Positions 35,600 through 44,719 of a DNA stretch of 64,000 nucleotides are shown here, piece by piece. How positions within the stretch are numbered: position 1 is the first letter of the stretch; every line of letters starts with the position of its first letter. Origin of the DNA: Clostridia bacterium (GTDB taxonomy: Bacteria; Bacillota; Clostridia; Christensenellales; CAG-138). The DNA is taken from the NCBI GenBank assembly GCA_016292635.1, contig JAEDIC010000002.1, positions 1 to 64,000 of the forward strand, given 5' to 3'. Made by a program: the position numbers and the translations under genes. The notes beneath the pieces were generated by a model. It ran no database searches. It was not told the origin of the DNA and saw only the letters and a program-made list of their open reading frames with translations.

Positions 35600-36114
35600 G
35601 CATGTGGTAAGACCTATATGTGGTAAGTTCAGGGGGATTTGACTGCAACATACCCAACAGTTCAGTAATTATATTTGTGCATTCTTTGTGTGGGTTAATT
35701 AAATATAATTACTATTCAATATTAAGTTATGCGCCCCCCCGCCTCTCTCGTTTCCGAAAAAAACAAAAAGGGAGCTTACCAAGCGCCCGATACCACTAAA
35801 AGCCCCTCGGAGCTCATGTCCGAAACCGAGCTTGGATTCACTCCTTTAAAATATACCCTTGCCCGGGATGAATGGCGATAAGTCACCAGGTTATCCTTAT
35901 ATAAATAAAAGACATGACATCGGATATCTCACACGGACTCCATCAATACATTATTGGCACGTTAAATACACTAAAAAAGCGTTTTTCAGTAATAAACCCG
36001 TTTTTTCTACCAGTGAAAACGTCGTGACCCCATTCCTTTTGCCAGTAAAGATTATTTTGCTCAAATCTCACCCGCGCACTTACATGCTATTTAGTTTTTA
36101 TTGGTAATATAAAC
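35600..36114. repeat. 515-bp direct repeat, copy 2 (right boundary of catabolic island)
   Basis: Same orientation as 14296-14810, no indels, about ten substitutions concentrated after 36008 (for example TACCAGTGAA against TACCGGTGAA). The distance between copies is 21304 bases. It includes the same minus-strand terminator-like stem before a T run. Confidence 0.85.
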
Positions 36115-36639
36115 GAGGTGCTGCTCAGATGGATCTGAGCATTTTCTTTTTGTGGTGAGATTAATGATAAACAATTTAAGGATACCCCCTTATATAATAG
36201 CGCGGTCATTGCGTATCGGGCGGAATGATTAAACAAATGGCGAACAGCAGCTGCCTACGCTGCGTGAGGATGTTTTGAGGATAAAAATGCTGAGTGCCTG
36301 CGTATGCGTGGCGGAAACAAATAGATCGAAATAGGACTTCGGATATAAAAATGTGATTGAATAAACCCGAAAAGAAAGCGTGATATTATTATACGGAAAC
36401 AAATATAGAAACAAAAAAACAAATGTGATTAATGCCAATTTCCCCCACAAAATAGGAATATTTTAGAATCGCAAAGAAACCGATAAAATTTATATTCGAG
36501 AAAATAATATAGAAACAAATATAGAAACTAATGGAAAAGTATTGCAATGATGTATCTATGTGATTATAATGACAAATATAATAAAAACTCTAACCCACAA
36601 CACATCAATCCAATTAACCAAAATTTTGCTTAGGAGTGG
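36115..36639. other. AT-rich intergenic region upstream of the sugar-acid cluster
   Basis: No gene is supported. ATATAGAAACAAA-type motifs recur at about 36400-36530, and the promoter of the next cluster is at 36542-36570. A short stretch near 36240 encodes a GntR-like GEQQLPTLRE peptide but stops soon, so at most it is a relic. Confidence 0.4.
36542..36570 (+). promoter_or_regulatory. promoter of the sugar-acid (UxuB/TRAP) cluster
   Basis: TTGCAA (36542-36547), 17-base spacer, TATAAT (36565-36570), 70 bases before the first start codon. Confidence 0.65.
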
Positions 36640-37464
36640 ATGTTCCCAATGAAACATATGTTTGATATCAGTGAAAAGATAGCTGCCATTACCGGCGGCG
36701 GAGGCGTTATCTGCGGTACTCTTGCCAAAAAGATGGCGGAATGCGGCGCAAGAATAGCAGTGCTGGATTTATCGCTTGAAGGTGCTCAGCGCACGGTGGA
36801 TGCAATAACCGAAGCCGGAGGGGATGCGATTGCTGTTGCTTGCGACGTTCTCAACAGAGAAAGCATTGAGCAGGCAGCCGGCAAGGTAATAGAGCGCTAC
36901 GGACGGATAGATATACTTATAAACGGAGCCGGTGGAAATCATCCAAAGGCAACCACCGGCCCGGATCACAGCTTTTTTGATTTGCCCCCTGAGTCTATAA
37001 GATGGGTATTCGACCTGAACTGCCTCGGTTCTATAATGCCTACTCAGGTATTTGGCAAGTATATGGCAGAGCAGGATGGCGGCAGTATAGTAAACATCGC
37101 CTCCATGTCCAGCTTCAGGCCGCTGACGAAAACGCTGGCTTACAGCTCCGCAAAGAGCGCAGTAGCAAACTTTACGGAATGGGCAGCTACCCATTTTGCT
37201 CAGGAGTACTCCTCAAATATAAGAGTAAATGCCATTGCTCCCGGATTTCTCCTCACCACTCAGAATTATTATCTTCTCAAAAATGAGGACGGCACCGATA
37301 CTGCACGAGGAGAAGCTATCATGGCAAACACTCCGATGCGCCGCTACGGCGAACCCCAAGAGCTTGCCGGTGCAGTAATATTCCTCTGCTCTGAGGCAGC
37401 AAAGTTCATTACCGGCGTAGTGTTGCCTGTAGACGGTGGCTTTAACGCATACAGCGGAGTATAA
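36640..37464 (+). CDS. uxuB: SDR oxidoreductase, D-mannonate oxidoreductase (UxuB/YjmF) type
   Basis: 274 residues (or 271 from the ATG at 36649). TGGGGVICGTLA binds the cofactor; the segment INGAGGNHPKATTG is characteristic of the YjmF-type fructuronate reductases; MSSF and YSSAK give the catalytic Ser, Tyr and Lys. It should interconvert D-fructuronate and D-mannonate with NAD(H). First gene of a TRAP-linked cluster with KDG kinase and KDPG aldolase downstream, which supports a hexuronate role. AGGAGTGG is the ribosome binding site. Confidence 0.75.
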   Translation: MFPMKHMFDISEKIAAITGGGGVICGTLAKKMAECGARIAVLDLSLEGAQRTVDAITEAGGDAIAVACDVLNRESIEQAAGKVIERYGRIDILINGAGGNHPKATTGPDHSFFDLPPESIRWVFDLNCLGSIMPTQVFGKYMAEQDGGSIVNIASMSSFRPLTKTLAYSSAKSAVANFTEWAATHFAQEYSSNIRVNAIAPGFLLTTQNYYLLKNEDGTDTARGEAIMANTPMRRYGEPQELAGAVIFLCSEAAKFITGVVLPVDGGFNAYSGV

Positions 37465-37544
37465 CTCAAATACAGTGTAATTAATTTGAAAGCCGACTGA
37501 AAACACAGACAGCTTTCGCAAAATAAAACAAAGGGAGAAAGAAA

Positions 37545-38606
37545 ATGAAAAAATTAATCAGCATCCTCATGGTACTGGCTATGGCTCTCAGCCTGGTAGC
37601 TTGCGCTGCTCCCGCAGCAGAAGAAGCTCCTGTGACCGAAGAAACCTCTGTAGCTGAGACCGAAAACGCCGAAGAAGAACCTGCCGAAAAGTACGTTCTT
37701 AAGTTCAATCACGTTCTCACCGATAAAGATCCTTATCATGAGGCATATCTGAAGTGGGCAGATGCCGTTGCCGAGAGGACCAATGGCGGCCTGACCATCG
37801 AAGTATTCCATAGCGGTCAGCTGGGTGTTGAAGAAGACATCATCGAACAGATCCGTGCCGGCGCCAACGTAGGCCAGAACACCGACTCCGCTCGTCTGGG
37901 CAACTATGTTCCCGACATCGCCGTTATGAATGCTCCTTACTTTGTAGAGAGCGTTGAAGAAGTACAGCAGCTCGCTGAGCTGGACACCGTAAAGGGCTGG
38001 ATGGATCAGCTCGGTCAGGAATCCGGCATTAAGGTTCTGTCCTTCATGTGGATCCAGGGCTTCCGTCACATGGTAACCAACAAGCCCATTTACTCTCCTG
38101 AAGATCTGGCTGGTCAGCTTATCCGTACCCCCGGCGCTCCCATCTGGCAGGAGTCCATACGCGCTCTGGGCGCTGAGCCTGTTGCTCTGAACTTCTCCGA
38201 ACTCTACACCGGCGTTCAGACCAAGGTTGTTGACGGCGTTGAGAACGTTTACACCTCCACCTACAGTTCCAAGCTCTACGAAGTACTGTCTTACCTGAGC
38301 GAGACCGGTCACATCCTGCTGATCAACTTCGCAGTATGCTCTCAGGAATGGTTTGACAATCTGCCCGAAGAGTATCAGGTAATCCTTGAGGAAGAGTGCA
38401 TGAAGGCTGGTCTGGAGTGCTCTCTCAAGCTCATGAACGAGGACGCTGCCGCTGCTAAGCAGGGCCTCCTCGATGCCGGCATGACCATCCTTGAGCCCGA
38501 AGATATCGACATGGACGCTTTCCGCGCCGCTGGCGAAAAAGCTTACGAAGTACTGGGCCTCACTGAGGTTCGTGACGCAGTATGGGCAGAAATGGGCAAG
38601 AAATAA
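37545..38606 (+). CDS. dctP: TRAP transporter substrate-binding lipoprotein (DctP family)
   Basis: 353 residues. The signal peptide ends LSLVAC, a lipobox, followed by an acidic linker. The mature domain starts YVLKFNHVLTDKDPYHEAYLKWAD and includes the arginine of IRTPGAP, the residue that pairs with the ligand carboxylate in DctP proteins. It hands a sugar acid to the DctQM membrane subunits encoded next. GGGAGAAAG precedes the ATG. Confidence 0.9.
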   Translation: MKKLISILMVLAMALSLVACAAPAAEEAPVTEETSVAETENAEEEPAEKYVLKFNHVLTDKDPYHEAYLKWADAVAERTNGGLTIEVFHSGQLGVEEDIIEQIRAGANVGQNTDSARLGNYVPDIAVMNAPYFVESVEEVQQLAELDTVKGWMDQLGQESGIKVLSFMWIQGFRHMVTNKPIYSPEDLAGQLIRTPGAPIWQESIRALGAEPVALNFSELYTGVQTKVVDGVENVYTSTYSSKLYEVLSYLSETGHILLINFAVCSQEWFDNLPEEYQVILEEECMKAGLECSLKLMNEDAAAAKQGLLDAGMTILEPEDIDMDAFRAAGEKAYEVLGLTEVRDAVWAEMGKK

Positions 38607-38698
38607 TCCTTTAAAAAACTAATCAGAGTTACTCAATGCGGTGCGGCATTTATACGCCGCACCGCGTGTATAACGGCTGCAAGATAGTCAAAAGGGGA

Positions 38699-39244
38699 AT
38701 GAATCAAGTGAAAAAGTTCTATGAGCGGTTTTGCCAGATAGAAAATATTCTGGCTGTTACCTGCCTGGTTGCAATGATGTTGATAGTATTTGCCTCGGCG
38801 GTATTGCGCGCCTGCGGTCATCCATTGAACTGGGCAACTGATATTGCGTTGTTCCTAACTGCATGGGGCACTTTTCTGGGTGCTGACGTCGCATTCCGAG
38901 GCGGTAAGCTGGTTCGCGTAGATATGCTTACCAATGCTTTCCCTGAAAAATTTCAGAAGTGGCTCGCTGCCGCAATGTATGTGCTCATTTTGGGTTTCCT
39001 GTGCATGCTTATTTTCTACGGTATTGATCTTTCTATAACTACAAAGATGCGTACTTTTCAGGGTATTCCTGGATTCAGTTACACCTGGGTCACCATTGCT
39101 GTGCCAATCAGCGCACTGTTTATGAGCATAACCGCAGTGCGGCATATCGTGGCAAATGTACGCAGAGCTCTGGGCAAAAATGCTGACGAATCAATTCAGG
39201 AGGAAAGTATACTCTCCCTTGCTCAGAAAGAGGACAGCGAATAA
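38699..39244 (+). CDS. dctQ: TRAP transporter small membrane subunit (DctQ family)
   Basis: 181 residues from ATG 38699; a GTG at 38708 has better spacing from AAAAGGGG and may be the true start. Four hydrophobic segments and the NWATDIALFLTAWGTFLGADVAFRGGKLVRVDML stretch fit DctQ. It joins DctM to form the sodium-dependent importer. Confidence 0.85.
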   Translation: MNQVKKFYERFCQIENILAVTCLVAMMLIVFASAVLRACGHPLNWATDIALFLTAWGTFLGADVAFRGGKLVRVDMLTNAFPEKFQKWLAAAMYVLILGFLCMLIFYGIDLSITTKMRTFQGIPGFSYTWVTIAVPISALFMSITAVRHIVANVRRALGKNADESIQEESILSLAQKEDSE

Positions 39245-39294
39245 AACGGATTTATATACATTATCTGAAAAAATTGATTATGAGGAAATAACAA

Positions 39295-40575
39295 ATGGGT
39301 ACAGTAATAATTGTGTTTCTCGCATTGCTGTTCTTGGGAATGCCGGTGGCCTTCTCTATTGCCATAGCGGGCGTTACTTTCTTCTTTCAGCATCCCGAGC
39401 TACCGATGACTATGATCGTACAGCAACCTATATCCCAGACGCAGAATAGCGCAATGCTGGCTATTCCCCTGTTCATTTTGGCAGGTAATATAATGAATGC
39501 AGGCGGTATTACCGCTAGGCTGGTAAAGTTCGCTGCTGTACTTACTAAAAATATGCGCGGCGGATTGGCCCAGTCCAGCGTTGTACTGAGCGCACTGATG
39601 GGCGGCGTATCCGGCTCCGCCACTGCGGACGCCGCAATGGAAGCCCGTCTTCTCGGCCCCAGCATGGAGAAGGGAGGCTATGCAAGAGGATATTCCTCCA
39701 ACGTTATAGCATGGACTTCTCTTATCACCGCCACCATTCCCCCGGGAATAGGCATCATAATTTACGGTACCGTAGGTGAAGTATCCATAGGCCGTCTGTT
39801 CATGTGCGGTCTGTTCATGGGACTGCTGATGATGGTCATATTGATGGTAACAGTGGCCATAACTTCCAAAAAGTACGGTTTTCAGAGCGAAAAGGGCGGA
39901 CGTGCCACAGGAAAGGAACTGTGGGAGAGCTTTAAAGAATGTATATGGGCGCTGTTTTTCCCCATCCTGCTGCTGGTAGGTATACGTCTTGGCCTGTTTA
40001 CTCCTTCTGAGGTAGGCTCTTTTGCCTGCGTATACGGCTTGCTGGTCGGTGCGTTTATTTACAAGGAGCTTAACTGGGAGACTCTCAAGCATGCTCTGAA
40101 CGTAAGCATGATAGACATTGGCGCCATCATGCTGATAATCGCCATGAGCGGTTCTTTTGGATATGGTATCCCCTTTGAGCAGGTTCCCCAGAAGCTGACT
40201 TCGTTCATGCTTAACATATCTTCCAACAAGTATATCGTAATGATTCTCATCGTGTTTGTGCTTACCATACTGGGCATGTTCATGGAAGGTTCTGTTACTA
40301 TACTGCTCCTCACTCCCATATTCCTGCCCTTGGTAAGGTCTCTGGGCGTAGACCCCGTCCACTTCGGCCTTATTATGTGCACTACGGTCACCATGGGCCT
40401 GAACACGCCGCCTGTTGGTATATCCATGTACGCCACAAATCAGATACTGGATACGGATATGAAGTCCTATATAAAGTATATGTGGCCCTTCCTTTTTGCG
40501 GTTTTGTTGGAAATAGCGGCAATGATATTTGCCCCCAACCTTATGCTGTTCCTGCCTAACTTACTGTATAGCTAA
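39295..40575 (+). CDS. dctM: TRAP transporter large membrane subunit (DctM family)
   Basis: 426 residues, the normal length, with about twelve hydrophobic segments. ILAGNIMNAGGIT and the late TPIFLPLVRSLGVDPVHFGLI and LNTPPVGISMY motifs are characteristic of DctM. It is the sodium-coupled transport channel for the ligand bound by DctP. GAGGAAATAAC lies before the ATG. Confidence 0.92.
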   Translation: MGTVIIVFLALLFLGMPVAFSIAIAGVTFFFQHPELPMTMIVQQPISQTQNSAMLAIPLFILAGNIMNAGGITARLVKFAAVLTKNMRGGLAQSSVVLSALMGGVSGSATADAAMEARLLGPSMEKGGYARGYSSNVIAWTSLITATIPPGIGIIIYGTVGEVSIGRLFMCGLFMGLLMMVILMVTVAITSKKYGFQSEKGGRATGKELWESFKECIWALFFPILLLVGIRLGLFTPSEVGSFACVYGLLVGAFIYKELNWETLKHALNVSMIDIGAIMLIIAMSGSFGYGIPFEQVPQKLTSFMLNISSNKYIVMILIVFVLTILGMFMEGSVTILLLTPIFLPLVRSLGVDPVHFGLIMCTTVTMGLNTPPVGISMYATNQILDTDMKSYIKYMWPFLFAVLLEIAAMIFAPNLMLFLPNLLYS

Positions 40576-40593
40576 AGAAAGGACTTACCGCTA

Positions 40594-41352
40594 ATGAAAC
40601 GTTTTGATAATAAGGTCGTGCTGGTCACCGGCGCAGGTGCCGGCATAGGCCGCGCCGCCGCAGAAAAATTTGCTGCCGAGGGCGCAAAGGTGGTATGCAA
40701 TTCCGTTGATGAATCCGCAAGGCCCACCGCTGAACAGCTTGCCGCTGCAGAGGCGGAAGCGATATTCATACAGGGCAACATCGCAAACGAGGATGATGTG
40801 CGCCGTATGGTGGATATGGCTGTGGATACCTATGGCCGCATAGATGTATTGATAAACAATGCGGGCATAGTTCGCGGCGGCACCGTTGAAAATACCACCG
40901 TAAGCGATTTCAGGCTCACCATGGATATAAATGTTATTGGCACATTCCTAATGAGCCAGTATACCGTTCCCTATATGCTTAAGCAGGGCGGCGGCGTAAT
41001 AGTAAACACCGCTTCCGTGGCAGGCCTTAAGGGACATACCAATCGAATATCCTATGCTGCCAGCAAGGGCGCGGTTATTGCCCTCACCAAGTCTATGGCT
41101 ACGGAGCTGTGTGGGAAGAATATCCGCGTGAACTGCGTGTGTCCCGGCACTACGCTCACACCTTCACTGAAGGATCGCATCAATGCATCGCCGGATCCTG
41201 AGGCTACCATGGCTGAGTTCTGCGCTCGCCAGCCCATAGGCAGGTTGGGAGACCCCAGTGAGATTGCGGAGGCCATTTTGTTTGCCGCCTGTGATCAGGC
41301 AGCGTATATGACAGGCGCTTCTATAATCATCGATGGCGGAATGACCATGTAA
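40594..41352 (+). CDS. short-chain dehydrogenase/reductase
   Basis: 252 residues. TGAGAGIGRAA is the cofactor motif, NNAGIVRGG follows, the catalytic Ser lies in NTASVAG, and YAASK gives the Tyr/Lys pair; GASIIIDGGMTM ends the protein. It starts 18 bases after dctM in the same operon. It probably oxidises or reduces a keto/hydroxy group of a hexuronate or aldonate; the substrate is not determined. A short in-frame-looking stretch after its stop (to about 41418) resembles coding DNA but has no start. Confidence 0.85.
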   Translation: MKRFDNKVVLVTGAGAGIGRAAAEKFAAEGAKVVCNSVDESARPTAEQLAAAEAEAIFIQGNIANEDDVRRMVDMAVDTYGRIDVLINNAGIVRGGTVENTTVSDFRLTMDINVIGTFLMSQYTVPYMLKQGGGVIVNTASVAGLKGHTNRISYAASKGAVIALTKSMATELCGKNIRVNCVCPGTTLTPSLKDRINASPDPEATMAEFCARQPIGRLGDPSEIAEAILFAACDQAAYMTGASIIIDGGMTM

Positions 41353-41406
41353 ATATTGTCATCGACGGTGTGGCGGCAGATTTCGTTGGTGAAGAGCTTG
41401 GTTTAT

Positions 41407-41434
41407 TTGAAATTTGACCTTAGTATGATATACT
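41407..41434 (+). promoter_or_regulatory. possible internal promoter before lacI-type gene
   Basis: TTGAAA (41407-41412), 16-base spacer, TATACT (41429-41434), about 68 bases upstream of the regulator. Confidence 0.45.
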
Positions 41435-41501
41435 GATTTATTAGAAAAAAATAACTGTACCAAGGTGTAAAACTGATAAATTAAGGAGTGCAGGCCGACA
41501 T

Positions 41502-42575
41502 ATGCCAATGATAAAAAACGGTGCGACAATCAGAGATGTTGCGAAACTTGCGGGAACTTCTCCCGCCACGGTTTCCAGAGTACTGCGGGATGAGGGCTAT
41601 CCTGTTACGGACAGCCTGCGTCAACGGGTGAAGGAAGCTGTGGAAAGGCTTGAGTATCACGCCAGGCCGGTCAGTGCGGCTAATTTGGCTAATGTAAATG
41701 CCGGTCCTTTTTCCGACACGGTGGGCGTTATCTTGCCCAATACGTCAAACCCTTTTTATCAGCAGGCTATGCTTGGTATAGAGCGTACAGCACAGGCCAA
41801 GGGATATTTTGTGTTTGTATGCAATACTATGCGCGACATAAATCGGGAAGCCGAGTATCTTGAAGCCATGTATCGTCAGGGGATACATAACGTTGTAATA
41901 TCTCCGGTATCATCAAATGACCCTACGAATATCCTTTCGTACAGGCAAAAGGGAATGAACTTTGTGCTCCTCGAACAGAAGGTCGAGGGGCTGGAGGCTT
42001 CCCGTATACACTTTGATATGCTGAAGGGCGCGATAATGGCAACAAATTATCTGCTGGATAATGGACACAGAAGAATTGCTCTTGCCACCACACCTTTGAC
42101 GCGATGGACGCGTATTCAGGTATTTAATGGATATCGTACCGCCCTTGAACGGGCAGGCATAGAGCTGGATGAAAAACTGATATTTATATCCAACGACGAG
42201 GAAGAAGAAAACGTCGAAGAAGGCTATGATTTCCGTGCGGGTGGCGAGCTGGGTGATATGCTGGCTAATCATATAGGCGAGTTCACTGGCGTTGTATGCG
42301 TTAATGATATAACTGCGGCCGGCGTCATGAGCGCCCTTAAAAAGGCTCAGGTATCCGTGCCGCAGGATGTATCGCTGGTAAGCTTTGACGATATTTCCCT
42401 CGCATCTATGCTTCTGCCAGCCCTTACTACGGTGCGGTTCCCTACATATGACGCAGGTATGCTTGCGGTCAACCTGATGGTGGATCTTATGGAAGGCATA
42501 ACACGCTTTCCTATGGCCGTTAAGCTGGAGCCCACGCTCATAATACGCGACACAGTAGAATCAATTAAGTCATAA
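41502..42575 (+). CDS. LacI family transcriptional regulator
   Basis: 357 residues. The N-terminal helix-turn-helix and hinge read ATIRDVAKLAGTSPATVSRVLRDEGYPV; the effector domain has VGVILPNTSNPFYQQAMLGIE, then VVCVNDITAAGVMSALKKAQVSVPQDVSLVSFDD. It likely represses the surrounding sugar-acid genes until an intermediate binds. It lies inside the cluster, between transport and catabolic halves, with its own possible promoter. Confidence 0.9.
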   Translation: MPMIKNGATIRDVAKLAGTSPATVSRVLRDEGYPVTDSLRQRVKEAVERLEYHARPVSAANLANVNAGPFSDTVGVILPNTSNPFYQQAMLGIERTAQAKGYFVFVCNTMRDINREAEYLEAMYRQGIHNVVISPVSSNDPTNILSYRQKGMNFVLLEQKVEGLEASRIHFDMLKGAIMATNYLLDNGHRRIALATTPLTRWTRIQVFNGYRTALERAGIELDEKLIFISNDEEEENVEEGYDFRAGGELGDMLANHIGEFTGVVCVNDITAAGVMSALKKAQVSVPQDVSLVSFDDISLASMLLPALTTVRFPTYDAGMLAVNLMVDLMEGITRFPMAVKLEPTLIIRDTVESIKS

Positions 42576-42607
42576 TATTTCCCAACTAAAAGGTTTATGA
42601 AAAAATG

Positions 42608-42640
42608 CTGTCCGATCTCTGGAAAAGAGGATAGCGTAAT
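42608..42640 (+). promoter_or_regulatory. hairpin between lacI-type and yjmC-type genes
   Basis: GCTGTCC pairs with GGATAGC around an inner stem CTCT/AGAG. No T run follows. It may protect or attenuate the message. Confidence 0.35.
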
Positions 42641-42677
42641 TTCGTGTTGCAAATTTGAGTAATTTCTGAGGTTTATT

Positions 42678-43733
42678 ATGAAAAAAATTAATCTTTCCGA
42701 ATTAGAAACATTCTGTGAAAAGTCACTGGTTGCAGCAGGCATGAGCCAGAGCGACGCGAAGATTACCGCCGAGGTATTGGTGGGTACAGACGCGTTTGGA
42801 ACTCATTCACATGGCACCAAGAATCTGTTTGGATATATTAAAAAGGCCGTGGCTGGCGGCGTAAGCCTGACTGCTCAGCCTGAAATAGTAAGAGAAGGCC
42901 CCGCCTATGCGCTGATCGATGCGCACAACTGTATTGGCATGGTATCTTCCTATAAGGCAATGGAGCTTGCTATAGAAAAGGCACGTGAATGCGGCATTGC
43001 GCTGGTTACGGTAAAGAACGGCACCCACTTCGGAGCAGCCGGGTTCTATTCCAATATGGCCGTCGGCAAGGGTATGCTCGGCATTGCCATGAGCAACGTT
43101 GACCCCAACATGACTATTCCCGGGGCGCGCGGCATGATACTTGGCAACAATCCCATTTCTTACGCTTCTCCCCTTGAGAGCGCTCCCAGCTGCTTCCTCG
43201 ATATAGCAATGAGCAACGTGGCGTCCCTAAAGGTCGTCCAGGCACGCAAGGATGGCAAGTCCATACCCGATACCTGGATAGTCGATAAAAACGGACTGCC
43301 CACAACCGATCCCAGCCATTATCCCGAGGAGGGCGCTATGCAACCCATGGCAGCCCATAAGGGCTACGGCATAGCGGTGCTGGTAGAGCTGCTGACCGGC
43401 GTATTGTCCGGCGGAAACATCAGCAGCCTAGGCGAGATACCTTCCTGGTGCTTCGTTCCCGAAAAGCCAAATGGCGTAAGCAATACTTTTATTGCCATCG
43501 ATGTGGACAAATTTGCTGGCAGGGATAACTATATCGCCCGCTCCGAGGCATTCATGGGCGCATTGCACAATACCGATAAGGCCCAGAATGCGGAGCGCAT
43601 CTTTGTTCCTGGCGAGATTGAATGGGAAAAGTATAATAAAGCTAAGGAAGCCTTGGAGCTGCCCGATGCCGTTGCGGATTCCCTCTGTGAGCTTTCCACA
43701 TATAACGGCATAAGCATTCCCTGGATAGACTAA
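42678..43733 (+). CDS. malate/L-lactate dehydrogenase family oxidoreductase (YjmC/Ldh2 type)
   Basis: 351 residues. The family motifs are GTDAFGTHSHGTKNL near residue 35, VKNGTHFGAAGFY (catalytic His) near 118, the GNNPISYASP loop, and HKGYGIAVLVELLTGVLSG near 231. Members reduce 2-oxo acids or 2,3-diketo acids with NAD(P)H; relatives occur in the hexuronate operon of Bacillus (yjmC) and the diketogulonate operon of E. coli (yiaK). Its place beside KDPG aldolase supports a sugar-acid substrate. Confidence 0.85.
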   Translation: MKKINLSELETFCEKSLVAAGMSQSDAKITAEVLVGTDAFGTHSHGTKNLFGYIKKAVAGGVSLTAQPEIVREGPAYALIDAHNCIGMVSSYKAMELAIEKARECGIALVTVKNGTHFGAAGFYSNMAVGKGMLGIAMSNVDPNMTIPGARGMILGNNPISYASPLESAPSCFLDIAMSNVASLKVVQARKDGKSIPDTWIVDKNGLPTTDPSHYPEEGAMQPMAAHKGYGIAVLVELLTGVLSGGNISSLGEIPSWCFVPEKPNGVSNTFIAIDVDKFAGRDNYIARSEAFMGALHNTDKAQNAERIFVPGEIEWEKYNKAKEALELPDAVADSLCELSTYNGISIPWID

Positions 43734-43750
43734 CGGGAGGTAAACGGATC

Positions 43751-44707
43751 ATGGATGTATTGAAAAGACTAAGCAATGCTGGCGTAGTTCCTGTAGTGGT
43801 GATAGATGATGCTGCAAATGCCGTGCCTACCGCAAAGGCGCTGGCTGCCGGCGGCATAGACGTTATGGAGATCACACTTAGGACCGCTGCCGGGTTGGAT
43901 TCAATAAGGGCGGTTGCTGATGAATGCCCTGAGGTTCTGGTGGGCGCGGGCACGGTCCTCTCTGTGGAGCAAGCAAAGGAAGCCGTTAAAGCAGGGGCGA
44001 AGTTCATAGTCTCCCCCGGCTTTGACGAGAACGTTGTAAAGTATTGCCTCGAAGCCGGGGTGGGCATAACCCCCGGATGCGTTACCCCCACCGAAATCAC
44101 TAAGGCTCTTTCATATGGCCTTAAGGTGCTGAAGTTTTTTCCTGCCAATGTTTATGGCGGACTTTCTGCCATGAAGGCGCTGGCAGCTCCCTTCGGATCG
44201 GTAAAATTTATACCTACCGGCGGGGTTTCCGGTGCCAATCTTCACGAATATATCGCAGCCCCGTTTATCCATGCGGTGGGCGGAAGCTGGCTGTGCCAGA
44301 AAGCGGACATCGCGGCTGGCAATTATGATAAGATAACCGCTCTGTGCAGGGAAGCCCGTCAGACAGTGCTGGGATATGAGTTTGCCCATCTGGGCATCAA
44401 TATGCCGGATAAGGATACCTCATTTGAGGTGTGCAGGCAGATGAACGATGCATTCGGCCTCGTTACCAAGGAAGGAAGCAGTTCCAATTTTGCCGGCGGA
44501 TCTATCGAGGTGATGAATTCCCAGTATCTTGGCAGATATGGCCATATTGCAATGCGTACAAATTCTATAATCCGTGCCATAGCAGACCTTGGGGCTAAGG
44601 GTTATGAAGTGGAGATGTCCACTGCAAAATATAAGGGCGACAGCATGATAGCGGTATACCTAAAGAACGAGATAGGCGGCTTTGCCGTACATCTTCTGCA
44701 AAAGTAA
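43751..44707 (+). CDS. eda: KHG/KDPG aldolase fused to a VOC-like domain
   Basis: 318 residues. The first 205 form a class I aldolase barrel with E40 in VMEITLR and the Schiff-base lysine K128 in LKFFPANVYGG. It splits 2-keto-3-deoxy-6-phosphogluconate to pyruvate and glyceraldehyde 3-phosphate. The last 110 residues (from about AHLGINMP) resemble a vicinal-oxygen-chelate fold, with a regular strand/helix pattern but no metal site I can assign. Stand-alone Eda is about 210 residues. KDG kinase is encoded 13 bases downstream. Confidence 0.82.
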   Translation: MDVLKRLSNAGVVPVVVIDDAANAVPTAKALAAGGIDVMEITLRTAAGLDSIRAVADECPEVLVGAGTVLSVEQAKEAVKAGAKFIVSPGFDENVVKYCLEAGVGITPGCVTPTEITKALSYGLKVLKFFPANVYGGLSAMKALAAPFGSVKFIPTGGVSGANLHEYIAAPFIHAVGGSWLCQKADIAAGNYDKITALCREARQTVLGYEFAHLGINMPDKDTSFEVCRQMNDAFGLVTKEGSSSNFAGGSIEVMNSQYLGRYGHIAMRTNSIIRAIADLGAKGYEVEMSTAKYKGDSMIAVYLKNEIGGFAVHLLQK

Positions 44708-44719
44708 GGGAGGCTTATT

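Noticed and set aside
36229..36450. 73-codon minus-strand frame in the AT-rich gap
   Set aside because: Phenylalanine-rich composition from AT-rich DNA, no start site.
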